DNA of 64,000 nucleotides, from NCBI RefSeq assembly GCF_004684935.1, contig NZ_SRJD01000004.1, positions 1-64,000 of the forward strand. Direction: 5' to 3'. A program made the translations under genes and the position numbers. Below the pieces are notes generated by a model that ran no database searches, was not told the origin of the DNA, and saw only the letters and a program-made list of their open reading frames with translations. Positions 63,247 through 64,000 of the stretch are shown piece by piece; within the stretch, counting starts at the first letter, position 1; every line of letters starts with the position of its first letter. The stretch is from Sporolactobacillus shoreae (GTDB lineage Bacteria; Bacillota; Bacilli; Bacillales; Sporolactobacillaceae).

Positions 63247-64000
63247 ATGACTCAGAGCCTTTCTGCAAATCAGTTAGTTTCGGATATGATTGAAAACGTT
63301 GAAACGGTTATCGTCGGGAAAAGGAATACGATCAGGATGATCACTGTCGCGCTGCTTGCTGGGGGCCATGTGCTGATCGAAGACATTCCTGGTGTAGGGA
63401 AAACAGTGCTCGTCCGTGCGATTGCCCGGTCTATTGGCGCTGAATTCAAACGAATTCAGTTCACTCCCGATTTGCTCCCGTCAGACATTACCGGTCTGTC
63501 GATATTCAATCAAAAAAACGGGGAATTTGAATTCAGGCCCGGTCCGTTAATGGGGAATGTCATTCTTGCCGATGAGATAAACCGTACATCACCGAAGACT
63601 CAGTCCGCTTTACTTGAGGGAATGGCTGAACGGCGGGTTACAGTGGACGGTGTGACAAGGCCCTTACCGGATCTGTTTTTTGTTATGGCGACACAGAATC
63701 CGATTGAGTACGAAGGCACTTATTCGCTTCCGGAAGCTCAGCTTGACCGTTTCCTGCTAAAGCTCTCCATGGGATACCCAAGCCGTACGGATGAGCTTGC
63801 TATTTTGGACAAGCATTCGGGTGAGGACCAGCTGGCGCAGATCAGGCCGGTGCTGACCGTTTCGGATATACTTGAACTTCGCCGGCAGGCGGAAAGTGTT
63901 TATGTTTCTGACAGTGTTAAAAATTATCTGCTCGATATTGTTATCGCGACAAGGAAGCATCCGATGATCGATCTGGGTGTCAGTCCGAGAGGATCGCTTG
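63247..64000 (+). CDS. MoxR-family AAA+ ATPase (cut by the window end)
   Basis: The first 251 codons of a MoxR ATPase, a chaperone-like AAA+ protein that often works with vWA-domain and transglutaminase genes downstream. Walker A is IEDIPGVGKTVLVRA, Walker B VILADEINRTSPKTQSALLEGM, sensor 1 VMATQNPIEYEGTY and an Arg finger region AQLDRFLLK; the C-terminal lid begins near residue 200. ATG follows GGGG in GAAGCGGGGAAACGCG. The 3' end lies beyond the window. Confidence 0.9.
   Translation, partial: MTQSLSANQLVSDMIENVETVIVGKRNTIRMITVALLAGGHVLIEDIPGVGKTVLVRAIARSIGAEFKRIQFTPDLLPSDITGLSIFNQKNGEFEFRPGPLMGNVILADEINRTSPKTQSALLEGMAERRVTVDGVTRPLPDLFFVMATQNPIEYEGTYSLPEAQLDRFLLKLSMGYPSRTDELAILDKHSGEDQLAQIRPVLTVSDILELRRQAESVYVSDSVKNYLLDIVIATRKHPMIDLGVSPRGSL

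Overview
The window comes from a low-to-mid G+C, endospore-forming Bacillota, most likely a lactic or facultative member of the Bacillales (Sporolactobacillus-like; this placement is inference). The evidence is a tRNA cluster in the order of Bacillus trnD, sporulation genes (prkA, yhbH, a Cse60-like gene), Bacillus-type regulatory sites (Zur, LexA/DinR, CcpA cre, TRAP, S-box SAM riboswitch), strong Shine-Dalgarno sequences and many intrinsic terminators.

Layout. 1-1,620: end of an rRNA operon (5S) and 14 tRNA genes. 1.9-6.1 kb: glycolate oxidase subunits GlcD and GlcF and an MFS permease, behind a cre-like site. 6.2-6.5 kb: a decayed group II intron. 6.5-11.6 kb: a MacB-like ABC transporter, a TauE/SafE permease, and a MarR regulator with an MFS exporter. 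11.7-15.3 kb: a Gfo/Idh/MocA oxidoreductase and a fructose-type PTS EIIABC. 15.5-21.6 kb: small proteins and a complete BceRS-BceAB peptide-antibiotic module. 21.7-26.4 kb: trpDCFBA on the minus strand behind a TRAP-type leader (no trpE or trpG here). 26.6-30.7 kb: a TetR locus, a polysaccharide deacetylase lipoprotein, an A+T-rich methyltransferase with an attenuator-like leader, and an RpiB/LacA-type isomerase. 30.8-33.7 kb: znuA and znuCB, each transcript with its own Zur-boxed promoter. 33.7-40 kb: cvfB, 2-oxoglutarate dehydrogenase E1/E2 and an Fnr-type regulator. 40-48 kb: ogt with a LexA box, an amidase-domain protein, trmL, prkA, two tandem signal peptidases and yhbH. 48-52.8 kb: a HAD phosphatase, phosphoglucomutase and release factor 3 with a structured leader. 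52.9-56.1 kb: a LacI-family repressor and levansucrase with a palindromic operator. 56.6-59.2 kb: metE under a SAM-I riboswitch. 59.3-59.7 kb: a TnpB remnant. 59.7-63.1 kb: a globin-like/GGDEF/EAL protein next to a HemAT aerotaxis sensor. 63.2 kb to the end: a MoxR ATPase cut by the window edge.

How the genes work together. Regulation is largely local: zinc uptake answers to Zur, tryptophan synthesis to TRAP, methionine synthesis to SAM, levan production to a LacI repressor, alkylation repair to LexA, and lantibiotic or bacitracin-like stress to BceRS. prkA and yhbH, which act in sporulation, flank two signal peptidase genes. The globin pair may link oxygen sensing to both taxis and c-di-GMP turnover. 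The first protein, however, has Phe where HemAT has its heme-binding His, so it may sense something else or only dimerise.

I did not find a clear new defence or biosynthetic system. The least explained items are the leader of prfC, the attenuator-like leader of the methyltransferase, the degenerate globin/EAL protein, the TRAP leader placed on trpD, and three intergenic arrays of degenerate ~21-bp repeats. Starts were chosen by Shine-Dalgarno spacing and family length; no database search was possible.
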